Assembly (NCBI GenBank): GCA_016196035.1
Contig: JACPYM010000054.1
Location: 1-64,000, forward strand
Direction of reading: 5' to 3'
Origin: Acidobacteriota bacterium
Lineage (GTDB): Bacteria > Acidobacteriota > Blastocatellia > RBC074
DNA: 64,000 bases
This document shows positions 15,001 to 19,314 of this stretch, one piece after another. A program made the translations under genes and the position numbers. The notes beneath the pieces were generated by a model, which made no database searches, was not told the DNA's origin, and saw only the letters and a list, made by a program, of their open reading frames with translations. Position 1 is the first letter of the stretch; the number at the start of each line of letters is the position of its first letter.

Positions 15001-15157
15001 ACGCGGGCGTGCTCTTTAGTTTGGTGAGCCAGTCGCCATTGGCATTGGCGGCGCTCGCACTGCCGCGCCAACCGGCAAAACTCAAAACACACACGACGGC
15101 CAGCGCGAGGGCGAACCGCAAGGAACGAACGACGAGGTGAGATTGCTGCGAGAACAT
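1..15157 (-). CDS. Giant secreted multidomain (choice-of-anchor D / LamG / He_PIG) protein, C-terminus beyond the left edge
   Basis: A single open frame runs from an ATG at 15157 to the left edge, so 5,052 residues are visible. Frame and sense were spot-checked near 15100, 12000, 7000, 1450 and 100. Residues 1-37 are a signal peptide (hydrophobic FALALAVVCVLSFAG). Then come a DUF11-like segment and, at about 150-490, a propeller-like region with repeated aromatic-Cys-aromatic-Asp units. DUF11 repeats follow at about 655-905 and again near 5370-5050 on the DNA. LamG-like modules lie near 12340-11800, 9830-9190 and 4950-4450. Four choice-of-anchor-D (HYDIN-like) modules lie near 11640-11280, 9190-8830, 7000-6670 and 4280-3900. 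There are also a beta-helix-like Asn/Gly-rich stretch, a PKD domain near 8550-8290 and an fn3-like domain near 7830-7560. Ten He_PIG repeats of about 85 residues (2750-150) precede an FG-GAP/VCBS unit (DYNGDGKSDFVL). This is a cell-surface or extracellular protein; adhesion or polymer binding is inferred, not shown. Confidence 0.9.
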   Translation of the reverse strand, partial: MFSQQSHLVVRSLRFALALAVVCVLSFAGWRGSASAANANGDWLTKLKSTPASVWAAVFGGNTETVTKSGVAGATPPSGTGTATINWKINYDLTSGDVPLANVTLNDTWNSGQTLVAGSVQTPGSNWTSSQPNATALNFTNALLAKNAKGVAQAFPRPLGGNINLSGTGDGFNPAVTANGKVIGVNHHVNPAQVWCYDLNTSAPCTGYPKSSGILTGTNNYTIAIGNRVYMNPDSYDQQCCGAPGLDRIYCWDATTDSTCGQSAATTGKSAVLTVASGKLFTLNQSGELRCFDPGNSLNNCAGFTPVNLGLPARGAAGQWNNFGDDIFAVGSKLYIANYERKLTCFDVATNTTCTGWPALPTVLTPATPASEGSNLFPRLSAGGAVTGICIAGRNTNATCYDLNSSNPTVVNLGGVHGMYPGINANADVYLGSRVFFPNYADFNKLSCFDWSTQLPCTGAGFTSGYTVDANRPYGLGTDGVSVYSYGDAAVLRSWNPISGISPSTRAATTATVNIDSFYCGSGSQVAATWDKVILSDINLTSGVEFTSLQVSLINVDTGATVFGPVEAVGGSGLIDISSVSSSIRNLRLQIDETPVATVAWDDNVAPKATLTFTNSTPVQFCYQTQVTCAGSAASYTDTINTNLVATSAMATVSACAASPSLTLAKSAPSPSLVAGANSTYTLTVTNNGSAAATTATVKDGLPIGLDLVSATGTNWTCTPSGATATPVGTITCNFSGGSIATGGGTSTISVVVKPTAPYGGNTVINYASVDQSGGANPPTPTTCTAANTPAGCAAPVSSSIPNSPNLSVSKSNPALTYNQNATYTITVTNNGNAAATAATVKDALPVGMKLVSATGTGWTCNPSSGNSPVGTITCTFAGSIATGGGTSTISVIACPTSAGVKTNKVSVEPAGGTGAPDPTTCTALNTPSAGCGAPVTSAVANAPGEALNFDGSNDYVTIPHSGNMPLISAFTVETWIYVQPTGEQFPTVFSKNSNNLVMWLQDNSAAAWRLCARIGGTQLTSPLGNISENTWTHVALTFDGTTGTLYKNGVSQTSGTVTGPANNTSPFLIGYWEGSGRPFHGTIDEFRIWASARTQSEIQTFMNTEIASMPNCLIAYYKFNQGTADGTNAGVISLTDTADNTLETGTLTNFALTGTSSNWTSGAGITQTASAYVTNIPDINLKGNGNNIPDGTTATSATNNTDFGTTPVGVGVSKSFTIENTGSGPLTVSAISFSGTNAGEFVCSGITLPATVAASGSTTFNVTFTPTAGGTRTATINIVNDDCDESNYDFALTGKAPAVYTFNGTTNTDWAVASNWSTGVVPTTALLASGDAVIIAANCVMNDVTIAFPSGTSLTVNSAKALSPSLNTFITINAGAMLTVNASGSLSQGRITNAGTMDIYGSYTAYFMTNNSGGMLNIKSGGSYSCPSCAEAMNAGSTINNDGTMNTGTPSTWQSTVNNNATGVITDGGNGSQLTFGVNSTVNNYGSLVSRIAKTAGLFTNYSTGQLSMPATCNFTVLSGGMFTNGGTITLGNSDNFLNINAGGTLTNNATIKGKGTIVQSGTLTNSATASIEPGLSPGKLTVTGDLDLGSGTYNCEINGTVQGTGYDWLAVSNNATLTNAKLVVNWGAFTPTAGQTYTVMTFASRTGTFASVTIPPVSGLTFTTNYTSTAVQIAVANANTPPVANAQSKRTNINTVVSITLTGSDADAGTVLTYTVTQNPANGVLTGTAPNVTYTPNANYTGADSFKFKVNDGTVDSAEATVSLTVVNTPDASAGLKAGLIGYYPFETSPNDTSGHGNHGVGGTPGNPGGKFGSYTTGGCSLCKPAELTFGTNSFSVAVWTRKILGSGGGMLLGNSTSNSGAPNTSWTISDTANLNVPAVLVSSGATAGGRLILSGGIDYFTAIWDLRVITVNQATLTATYWTGTGGGGSISSTSGSFPAGTFDSGMVTQLFGGEHDDLAFWNRPLTSTEVQELWNSGDGVRLGAQALAQIAYGDVELHNGTLITDPEVTDGQATNVDFGTVTATRTFTLRNAGSAPLAFGAVTFTGTNPGDFTANTSGLPSCLDPGGTTTFTVTWNRGATTGIRTATLQLAVVGDPVENPFDFPVRGGVALNTAPTVARDNATVTANEGSLASNTGTFSDPDGNATATLTASVGTVTPNNGAGTWSWSYTPPDGPAGPTTVTITATDNGTPALSSTTTFTFDVNNVAPTIALTGNSSVVVNASYTLNLGAITDPGTDTVTSYSINWGDGVTEPFSGNPASTSKTHLYTTGGDKAITVSLTDEDGTFASAGTKTIAVTIPTTTIGFHTASGALGNYYNGGTDAAGNTGTNSGISFNTTNAASGGVLDGNSNPVISVPNGFTTGFAVDAINVAIGFNIAIFDGENATGTQLASQSYNLNGNITGSVTFTGTAKSVRLAKFSGGPSYDNLTFGASTVGTPINEPPGVTTSAATSVMSTTATLNATVNPGGAVTTAQFEYGLNTSYGSTASITLSPNNGTTGQTVSANLTGLMQGTTYHFRVTGTNSVGSRNGSDLMFTTSVQAAVTALTGGSPFVFNNQGFTVGYEFTTNQAITVSSLGFYDVGNDGLATAHNVGIFNLCGTLLASGTVASSTTATLTNGYRYVAITPIVLGAGTYRIGAVVFNGGGNDAFLHAVTTVATDPIVTFVRGKINNGVASLTYPSLDATATGLAEKSCFGPNFIFTPGGTPPGAPLANVKGNSVSITDGDTMPDTADHTDFGSVSYTNGAITRTFTIENNGTASLTVTGITVSGTNAAEFTLGGLPTFPATIAINGSTTFTVTFDPSAVSVRTATINIANDDCPRNPYDFAIQGTGMNSAPTAINGPLLITEDFNYGNSAGTLSGNGGTGFSTAWSSGSYTPTSLSFSNLDTVGGAWNGGSGSRNFSANLLAAGPITGDFLFRRPVAGPVQMFGLGGSNNQAYTIALAPSNDSNGGTVPVVALQGGASFVNLTPSALDPNTTYMYRFAYANSSITVWILTAAQYDNFAPGGLLAADLNAASIGSGATQVTGRGTQTGNVVSNMANLFTYTFGGSGVVMDRLRMSAIPVGTTLSIAENSAVNTTVGTLTATDPDPGDTFTFALVTGTGSTDNNSFTIVGNTLKSNAVYDYETKPTCSIRVKVTDAGGLTYETPLTVYITNVNEAPTVANTIPNQNATANSAFNFTFAANTFADVDVPTTFTYTATKSDGSALPAWLTFTPGTRTFSGTPTNADAGTLMVKVTATDDGSPMLSANTTFNIVVAAVPVLSVSKSQPAPALVVGQNSTYTITVSNSGGAAATTAQVKDAIPAGMKLISASGSGWTCTPSSGNPNVGTITCNFSGTIAATTGTSTLSVVVCPTATGSVTNKVSVDPTSGANAPDPATCTALNTPTAGCGAPVTSNGSALGAALDFDGANDYVSVPYAAALHPSNAITMEAWVRPQTGSGAFARVADNESCQLIVGGNLYPRWQISVYGAVQSSTPLTAGAWHHLAGTYDGSSTKLYVDGVLVDSHAATGALSASTSALLLGLGFDPYFFQGQMDEFRLWNRALCQDEIQAHMNCELMTNETGLVAYYKFNQGLAGTTNTGINTLTDSGPNGFTGTLNNFALSGATSNWVTPGGVTTGTTCAVFLAPEIDVRGNSTSIADGDSTPSATDDTDFGSANVASGSVTHTFTIANTGTRQLLLSGTPKVAISGTHASDFTVSVQPTSPVAVTNGTTTFTIIFDPSGVGTRTATVTIENDDCDEGPYNFSLQGTGANLPPTISAGATVTRQQGTAGSTATIAIVSDDLTAAGSVTVIPTTVPTGITVTSINNSGGTVTATVTALCNATPGNNTVVLTATDGNGAMATANFIVTVTSNTPPSVGTYANTGVAVGGTVTVTPNAAPLDNGSIQSVTATASPNTFTGTFTGNTATGALTVMNAGPSGTYTITVTVTDNCNATVQQSFTLTVNTAPTINAVANARQQGSPVSNSTIATVSDIDQSAGSLPVKVNGNGTATVNGVTVSNLVNTSGTITADIVATCTATNASFTLLVTDNSNAMTTATLNVTVTANSAPVLNYITPQAVTAGNALTITPTAATDNGSVSYSVQSVSPALNNAPAVNTSGVVSITAAGPMGAHDITIRATDNCGSMTDFTIRLNVNCQALTVGPVSIASGNPGVGYSQQFTQAGGIGAVTFSTASALPTGITLNASGLLAGTTTQTGSFPLTIKVTDSNGCTGMTNYTLSFGCPTITVNLPGINTGTAGAAFSQTFTQTGGTPGSTFTTSSPLPAGLTLSSGGLLSGTPTQTGVFVITVAANSSGGCAGSSNYTLTINCPTITVTPPAVTTGTASVAFSQTFTQAGGIGATTFSTVSTLPPGLTLAANGSLSGTPTQAGTFPLTVKATDANNCMGTANYTLVIACPAITLNPTSAAQPTDLSGQAGVAYSQTISALPAGTTYSYAVTAGALPTGLTLNTNGVLSGTTNLVGVFTFTVTATGWGNCTGSRQYRLTTTCPAITLSALPGGTASVAYNQTLTASPAGGSYTFAVTGGSLPPGLSLAASGALTGTPTTSGSFTFTATATGFGSCTGAREYTLAITCPTITVNPATLPNATVNTAYNQALSGAPTGASYSFAVTTGALPAGLTLSAGGLLSGAPAQGGTFNFRVTATGFGACSGFRDYVLIVDCTPITLDPATLPNGTVGAAYSQTVAAAPAGSYGYTVSSGALPGGLTLNAATGAITGTPTTTGTFTFTIRAAAGTCAGSRSYTVTIGCTGVTFTTSSPLPAGNAGIPYTQTLTVTPPGNYTFSLAQGNLPSGLLLSSTTGVISGLPTVTGTATFIVKVQTPNGCLSTQTYALTINCPTVTLAPASLPNGAIGTAYSQTFSASPAGGSYTYAVTSGALPAGLSLNAATGVLSGTPTTNGTANFTVAATGFGSCTGNKSYSITIGSGTCPTITLPDLPNGSVGRLYNNAVTATPAGSYSYALTAGSLPPGVSFFSSAALLFGYPAAAGSYSFTISATQGACTGSRSYTLVIGFGAFAAQAQMADYNGDGKSDFVLRANNGIWRLLLSNGEGANRIAQT

Positions 15158-15293
15158 TGGGGGAAACTCCTGTTTCTTTAACGGCATTGAAGGGTGTCAA
15201 ACGATTCGGTTAAAACATTGCGCCGCGCACGAGCGAACGCGCGCTGGCGCTGAACTCTTGCGTCAGTCCTCACCCCTGTGCCAGCATTGGGTT

Positions 15294-15707
15294 ATGGGTG
15301 AAGTCAAAGTGAACGTGAAGTTGAGCAACGGCATGGATCAGGGCATGTTTCGCCGGGGTCTCATCACCCGTGATCAAGTCCGCTCCATCAACGTGGAAGC
15401 CATTGTTGACACCGGCGCGGTGCGTTCGTGCATGCCGATAGACCTGATGGAGAAGCTGGGCCTGCAAGTCGTGCGTCACATGAATGCCCAGATGGCGAAT
15501 GACCAAACCCAGAGTGTGGCTGTCACCGAAGGCGTGGACATGGAAATCCTCGACCGCCTGGTCACAGAGGCCTTCCTGGTGCTGGGCAGCGAAGTGCTGA
15601 TCGGCCAGACCGCACTCGAAGCCACCGACTTGCTGGTGGATTGCACCCGGCAACAAGTCATCCCCAATCCCGCCCATCCCAACTCCGCCGTGATCCGCAT
15701 TCGTTGA
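15294..15707 (+). CDS. Retropepsin-like (clan AA) aspartic protease
   Basis: This is a 137-residue protein starting MGEVKVNVKL; the start was chosen because the paralogue at 62641 begins in the same way. The catalytic motif is VDTGAV, about 38 residues in, preceded by the usual beta-strand INVEAI. A second conserved block, LIGQTALEATDLLVD, lies near the C-terminus. Length and single DTG motif fit the family of small single-lobe aspartic proteases that act as dimers. No signal peptide is visible, so it is probably cytoplasmic. It is divergent from the giant secreted-protein gene. Its 3' end abuts, on the other strand, a truncated copy of that gene's signal-peptide region (15700-15812). No strong Shine-Dalgarno sequence is visible. 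The substrate is unknown. Confidence 0.75.
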   Translation: MGEVKVNVKLSNGMDQGMFRRGLITRDQVRSINVEAIVDTGAVRSCMPIDLMEKLGLQVVRHMNAQMANDQTQSVAVTEGVDMEILDRLVTEAFLVLGSEVLIGQTALEATDLLVDCTRQQVIPNPAHPNSAVIRIR

Positions 15708-15812
15708 ACTCACACCGGCGCAACTCAGTCCACACACGACGGCCAGCGCGAAGGCGAACCGCAAGGAACGAATCAGCAGGGCTTGGTTTTTCATGAACAT
15801 TTGGGGGAATAC
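15700..15812 (-). pseudogene. Orphan signal-peptide remnant, duplicate of the 5' end of the giant secreted-protein gene
   Basis: On the minus strand an ATG at 15800 opens a signal peptide (MFMKNQALLIRSLRFAFALA) that closely matches the start of the giant protein at 15157. The DNA match includes the shared block encoding RSLRFA and ALAVVC and the GGGGGA-like leader just upstream. After about 34 codons the similarity ends, near the stop codon of the aspartic protease gene. The frame then continues only as antisense of that protease. I read it as the 5' end of a former secreted-protein gene, or a partial duplication of its neighbour. Expression is unknown. Confidence 0.6.
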
Positions 15813-15907
15813 TCCAATTCTTACCACGTGATGTGGGCGGCGACCGCCGCCCACAGACAGGCCAGCCGGCGTCCCTGGCTGGCCCCTTGATCTCGCTGAA
15901 AACGGCG

Positions 15908-16258
15908 TTACATGCCTTCGAGCGCGTTGTCGCGGTTTTCTCGGATGTCGAATAGTTTGTTTAGGCGCGTAATCGCGAATACTTCGTAGATGTCAGGCCG
16001 GATCGAACAGAGCCGCAATTTGCCCTTCGCGGTTTTAACCTTCTTGTCGAGCGTGATGAGCTTGCCCAGCGCGGCGCTACTGAAGTATTCGACGTTGCTG
16101 AAATCCACGATGATTTTCCGGCGGCCATCCGTGTCAACCAGCGCGAACAGTTCGTTGCCGATGATTTGGATATTGCCTTCATCCAGGATTTTCTTATCCA
16201 CAAAACGCGCGACCGTGACGCCGCCGATTTCTTCCAGGTCTAGTCTTTTTATTGCCAT
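15908..16258 (-). CDS. STAS-domain anti-sigma factor antagonist
   Basis: This 116-residue protein starts MAIKRLDLEE, with GAGGAA just upstream of the ATG. It is a single STAS domain. The conserved loop before the phosphorylatable serine reads VDFSNVEYFSSAALGKL, matching the DxSxxxxxSSxxGxL pattern of SpoIIAA/RsbV-type antagonists, with the acceptor Ser at about residue 63. Such proteins are phosphorylated by a HATPase_c anti-sigma kinase and bind it in the dephosphorylated state, or they act in stressosome-like partner-switching. No kinase or phosphatase partner lies next to it. Family assignment is firm; the controlled pathway is unknown. Confidence 0.9.
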   Translation of the reverse strand: MAIKRLDLEEIGGVTVARFVDKKILDEGNIQIIGNELFALVDTDGRRKIIVDFSNVEYFSSAALGKLITLDKKVKTAKGKLRLCSIRPDIYEVFAITRLNKLFDIRENRDNALEGM

Positions 16259-16326
16259 GATTTCCTCTTCACAGTGGGGACGGTTGTGCGCACGCTTACA
16301 GCAGTGTCGCTTTGCGTACTCAGGTG

Positions 16327-16367
16327 GCAAGCTGTAGGGCAGGTTCAGAACCTGCCCTACAGCTTGC
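16327..16367. repeat. Perfect 41-bp palindrome (20-bp arms, 1-nt loop)
   Basis: The left arm 16327-16346 and right arm 16348-16367 are exact reverse complements. The core GTAGGGCAGGTTC is related to the GTAGGGCGGGAT core of the element at 42378-42486. It lies between the STAS and cold-shock genes, both on the minus strand, and has no adjacent U-run on that strand. It therefore looks like a dispersed REP/MITE-type element rather than a classic terminator. Confidence 0.8.
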
Positions 16368-16550
16368 GGCGGCACTGAACCTCCAAAGCGAAAACGCTAC
16401 GCGCAGCTTGCAGCGCCGGTCTGTGGGACAAAACCAGCCAGTCACGCGCGACGGACGCTGAAGTGGGGAGAAGGAACGCCGCGCATCTTTTTGTTCGGCT
16501 TGTTACGGCAGGTAGGAACGCCTGCACCAAGCTTGCTGCCCGGTTGGGTG

Positions 16551-16745
16551 TTAGGTGGCGAGCCGCACATTCACGGCATTCGCGCCTTTCTTACCCTGTT
16601 GAATCTCGAAGACCACTTGGTCGTTCTCTCTGACCTGATCTACCAGGCCAGTCACGTGCACAAAGATTTCAAGGCCCGACCCTTCTTCTTTGATAAAGCC
16701 AAAACCTTTGGCCTCGTTGAAAAACTTCACTGTCCCTTTTTTCAT
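16551..16745 (-). CDS. Cold-shock domain protein (CspA family)
   Basis: This 64-residue single cold-shock domain starts MKKGTVKFFN, with AGGAGG 6-7 nt upstream deciding the start. RNP1 is visible as KGFGFI and RNP2 as IFVHV, the nucleic-acid-binding signatures of the family. Such proteins bind single-stranded RNA or DNA as chaperones and may or may not be cold-induced. The length is typical. It is preceded on the same strand by the tail-collar genes, 46 nt away, but is probably an independent unit. The family call is very secure. Confidence 0.95.
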   Translation of the reverse strand: MKKGTVKFFNEAKGFGFIKEEGSGLEIFVHVTGLVDQVRENDQVVFEIQQGKKGANAVNVRLAT

Positions 16746-16791
16746 AAACGCCTCCTTTTTTGCTCGGATGAACCACTGCATCGAAGCGCCA

Positions 16792-17319
16792 CTAGCTACG
16801 CGCGGGGAACTGCCCTTCCAACGCGATGACAAAACCGACGCATTGATAGGGCGACAAATTGTTATGCGGCTTGCCCGCACCGGCGAACGCCAGCGCGTCG
16901 GCTTTCATTTGGGCATTGGGCGCGGCGTTGGAATAAGCGGGCGCACCATCGGCAGTCGCCGCCCAGACACGGCCCGCCGGACTTTTTTGATTGCCTTTGG
17001 CTTCGCTCGAAGCGGCGAGGTGGCTGTGTTGCGGCATCTGTTGCACAGTCAGCGCCACCGCCGCCTGCCCGCCGCGCTGGCCCAGCGTCCGATTGCTCAA
17101 ACCACTGCCTTGCCCCGCGCCCACCGGCACGGTGGCGGGCAGGTTGGGCAGGGCGAACGTAGTGATGCCATCGCCGCCATAGGTTGTCCCAATCACCATA
17201 AACAACGACTGATACTGAGCAATGGGCAACGACTGCCCGTTGCAAAACGCCCAACCGCTTGGCGCGAAATCGCTCGCAAACATTCTGATCTCGCCTAGAA
17301 AGTGCATTCCTTGTTGCAT
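16792..17319 (-). CDS. Tail-collar domain protein (MdpB/Tail_collar family), copy 3
   Basis: This 175-residue protein starts MQQGMHFLGEIRMF behind AAGGAGG. It has the signature of bacterial phage-tail-collar proteins: an N-terminal GEIRMF strand, the GWAFCNGQ loop, and the YGGDGITTFALPNL repeat-like turn of the collar domain. A variable middle carries QMPQHSHL and a conserved C-terminus reads LSPYQCVGFVIALEGQFP. Relatives occur in many bacterial genomes outside prophages, often in tandem sets, as here (three copies at 16792-18433). A role as a trimeric fibre tip or surface protein is inferred. It has no signal peptide. Confidence 0.88.
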   Translation of the reverse strand: MQQGMHFLGEIRMFASDFAPSGWAFCNGQSLPIAQYQSLFMVIGTTYGGDGITTFALPNLPATVPVGAGQGSGLSNRTLGQRGGQAAVALTVQQMPQHSHLAASSEAKGNQKSPAGRVWAATADGAPAYSNAAPNAQMKADALAFAGAGKPHNNLSPYQCVGFVIALEGQFPARS

Positions 17320-17350
17320 CAGGTCTCCTCCTTGTCAGCCGCCGCGCGCG

Positions 17351-17851
17351 TTAGTAGGCGCGGGTCGGGAAAGCGCCATTCACACAAATCGCCAAGTTGA
17401 GCGTCAGATAGGGCGCCATGTTTTCATGCGGTTGAAAACCACCCTGCGGTTGAATGGCTGCTGCCGACATCGGGCCGGTGGCGCTTGGCGCATAGGCGCC
17501 GGGAGCGGCGGCCCACAAATCCTGCGCCGGTGCGGGTTGATTGGGCGCGCCGGGCGCTACGGCTTGCACGGCGTGCGTATGCCTGGGCAGTTCTTCCAGC
17601 GTCAACGTGTGCTCGGCTTCCCCGCCGTTGCTGCCCCGCGGAAATTTGTCGTTCCAGTGCATGGGCACGCGCCCGCGCAAATCCGGCACCGCAAAAGTCT
17701 TGATACCGTCGCCACCATAAGTTGTGCCCAGGAGGGAGAACAGGGCCGTGTTCTCCTGTATGGGTAACAGGCGGCCATCGCACGCGACCCACCCTCTGGG
17801 TATGCGCCCGAAGCCGAACATCCTGATTTCACCGTAGGTTGCATCTGACAT
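17351..17851 (-). CDS. Tail-collar domain protein, copy 2
   Basis: This 166-residue paralogue starts MSDATYGEIRMF; AAGGAGC upstream of the ATG at 17851 decides the start over a longer frame. The collar signature reads GWVACDGRLLPI, then YGGDGIKTFAVPDLRGRVP, with LPRHTHAV in the middle and YLTLNLAICVNGAFP at the end. It differs from its neighbours mainly in the His-containing central loop and the Ala/Pro-rich segment, consistent with a diversified tip region. It sits between two homologues in one orientation, with short gaps (31 and 63 nt), so co-transcription is likely. Confidence 0.88.
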   Translation of the reverse strand: MSDATYGEIRMFGFGRIPRGWVACDGRLLPIQENTALFSLLGTTYGGDGIKTFAVPDLRGRVPMHWNDKFPRGSNGGEAEHTLTLEELPRHTHAVQAVAPGAPNQPAPAQDLWAAAPGAYAPSATGPMSAAAIQPQGGFQPHENMAPYLTLNLAICVNGAFPTRAY

Positions 17852-17914
17852 GATTTTTGCTCCTTCCGCCCAAACGCCGCACAAAGGTTTGTGTCCCTAC
17901 GCGCGCCTTTCTGA

Positions 17915-18433
17915 TTACTGCAACTCGGGGTAAATGCCCGAGACAGCAATGATGAAATTGACGGCTTGAAATGGCGGCATGTTGTCGTGCGGTTGACTGC
18001 CGCCCGCCGGATTGAGCGCGCGATAATCCAGGGCCGCGCCCGGCTGCTGGTCGCTGTAACGCGCGACAGCCGCCGCTGCCCAGACATTGTTGGCGGGCGT
18101 CGGACTCGTGCCCGGATTGGCATTCATCTGCGGCGCGTGCGTGTGCACCGGCATCTCGTTGCGATTAAGCGTAACGGTTTCAGCGCCGCCCAAATCGCCC
18201 AGCCGGAACTCGCGGCCTTCGACGGACTGGCCCTGCGACACCGGCGCGCGCCCGCGCAAGTCGGGCAAGGCGAACGTTCGAATGCCGTCGCCGCCATACG
18301 CGGTGCCGAGCAGGCTAAAAAGTGCGCCGCCATCATTGTTGTTGATGGACAACAGTTGCCCGTGGCAAAACAGCCAGCCTTTGGGCGCATAATTGCCACT
18401 GAACATGCGAATCTCACCTAGATACGGCTCCAT
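17915..18433 (-). CDS. Tail-collar domain protein, copy 1
   Basis: This 172-residue paralogue starts MEPYLGEIRMFSG with AAAGGAG 9 nt upstream. The same signatures appear: GWLFCHGQLLSI, YGGDGIRTFALPDLRGRAP, MPVHTHAPQ and PPFQAVNFIIAVSGIYP. It is the most upstream of the three collar genes and lies 57 nt downstream of the MbtH gene. No tail tube, sheath, baseplate or lysis genes are nearby, so a complete prophage or contractile injection system is not supported in this window. Confidence 0.88.
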   Translation of the reverse strand: MEPYLGEIRMFSGNYAPKGWLFCHGQLLSINNNDGGALFSLLGTAYGGDGIRTFALPDLRGRAPVSQGQSVEGREFRLGDLGGAETVTLNRNEMPVHTHAPQMNANPGTSPTPANNVWAAAAVARYSDQQPGAALDYRALNPAGGSQPHDNMPPFQAVNFIIAVSGIYPELQ

Positions 18434-18490
18434 TGGAGGATACTCCTTTGCTTGGGTTGGTGGTGATTGCGCGGTGAATGGCGCAACCGT

Positions 18491-18712
18491 TTAATGGCGC
18501 TGTGCCTCCTCCATCTTTTTGCGCAAGCTCAGCGGGCGCATATCCGTCCAGACCTCTTTGATGTAATCCAGACATTCCGCTTTTTTGCCTTGCTTGCCTG
18601 CATCCCGCCAGCCAGGCGCATTCGGGCGATCAGCAGGCCAAATGGAATACTGCTCTTCGTGGTTGACGACGACTTTGTAAAGGGTGGTGTCCTCCATTTC
18701 TTCGCGACTCAT
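18491..18712 (-). CDS. MbtH-like protein (NRPS adenylation-domain partner), orphan
   Basis: This 73-residue protein matches the MbtH family end to end. It carries [25 protein letters not shown], the [18 protein letters not shown] block and the conserved tryptophans. The start at 18712 has AAGGAG in position; an internal Met at residue 6 is possible. MbtH proteins bind and activate or solubilise adenylation domains of non-ribosomal peptide synthetases. No NRPS, PKS or siderophore gene lies within the window, so this copy is orphan here. It would have to act on an NRPS encoded elsewhere, or have another role. It is embedded between a zinc-ribbon gene and the tail-collar genes. Confidence 0.93.
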   Translation of the reverse strand: MSREEMEDTTLYKVVVNHEEQYSIWPADRPNAPGWRDAGKQGKKAECLDYIKEVWTDMRPLSLRKKMEEAQRH

Positions 18713-18742
18713 AAGCTCTCCTTTAAGCGTATTGCCAAACAG

Positions 18743-18991
18743 TCATTCGCCTTTGTCTTTGCGCCGTGGTTCGCGTGAGCGGAACCACGGCAACTGATCA
18801 ATCACATCGGCTTGCGCTGCCGCGACCGCCAGCCGGCCCTGCCAGCCGCAATGCGCACATGCATAAGGGCGGCGGCCCGTCAGCCACGCCCGCCAACGCG
18901 CCCACCGCCCGCGCAACGTCAAACGGTAAACCGCTTGACGGCAAGCCGGACAGCACACCACATGCGGTTTTGCACCACCCAATCCGGTCAT
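18743..18991 (-). CDS. Small CxxC/CxxC zinc-ribbon-like hypothetical protein
   Basis: From the ATG at 18991 the product is 82 residues; an in-frame upstream extension is possible. It carries VCCPACRQAVYRL and, about 30 residues later, YACAHCGWQGRL: two CxxC knuckles spaced as in a zinc ribbon, separated by a basic RGRWARWRAWLTGRR segment. The family is not recognised. It ends 30 nt before the MbtH start on the same strand, so it is probably the first gene of the zinc-ribbon/MbtH/collar unit. The start codon is uncertain because the upstream Shine-Dalgarno sequence is weak. Confidence 0.55.
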   Translation of the reverse strand: MTGLGGAKPHVVCCPACRQAVYRLTLRGRWARWRAWLTGRRPYACAHCGWQGRLAVAAAQADVIDQLPWFRSREPRRKDKGE

Positions 18992-19198
18992 TGTTTTTCC
19001 CAGTGCGATGCTCACGTCTAAGCCTGTTCCTCTCGCGTCCGCGCGCACCTCTCCCATCCAGCCCAAGGCTGTTGCCTCTCAGTGCCAACTGGGAATGTGA
19101 GGTTGCGGCAGGCGCAATCAACGCTGTGGCAGTACCCAGACTGAAGCAGCGACGGTGTGGAGTTTAGAGTTCGCGGGTCAAGCTGTACATCCCCGCTG

Positions 19199-19256
19199 CC
19201 GGGTATTTTGCCTACCCAAAGCCGGGTATTTCGCCTACCTGGAACCGGGTAGGCGC
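19199..19256. promoter_or_regulatory. Three 23-bp-spaced direct repeats, possible operator
   Basis: The units CCGGGTATTTTGCCTACC, CCGGGTATTTCGCCTACC and a shortened CCGGGTAGGCG start at 19199, 19222 and 19245, an exact 23-bp period. They lie about 210 bp upstream of the zinc-ribbon/MbtH/collar unit. A regulator-binding site array is one reading; a degenerate tandem repeat is the other. Confidence 0.45.
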
Positions 19257-19314
19257 AGCGCAAACTGGTCGCTAGAGCGGTTTGCAATTGCGTTTATCGG
19301 AGCGCGTTGTGCCG

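Noticed and set aside
15700-15812. Start of a complete secreted protein on the minus strand
   Set aside because: After the signal peptide the frame is only antisense of the aspartic protease, with no body of its own.
16792-18433. Prophage or contractile injection system
   Set aside because: Only tail-collar proteins are present; no sheath, tube, baseplate, terminase, integrase or lysis gene is nearby.
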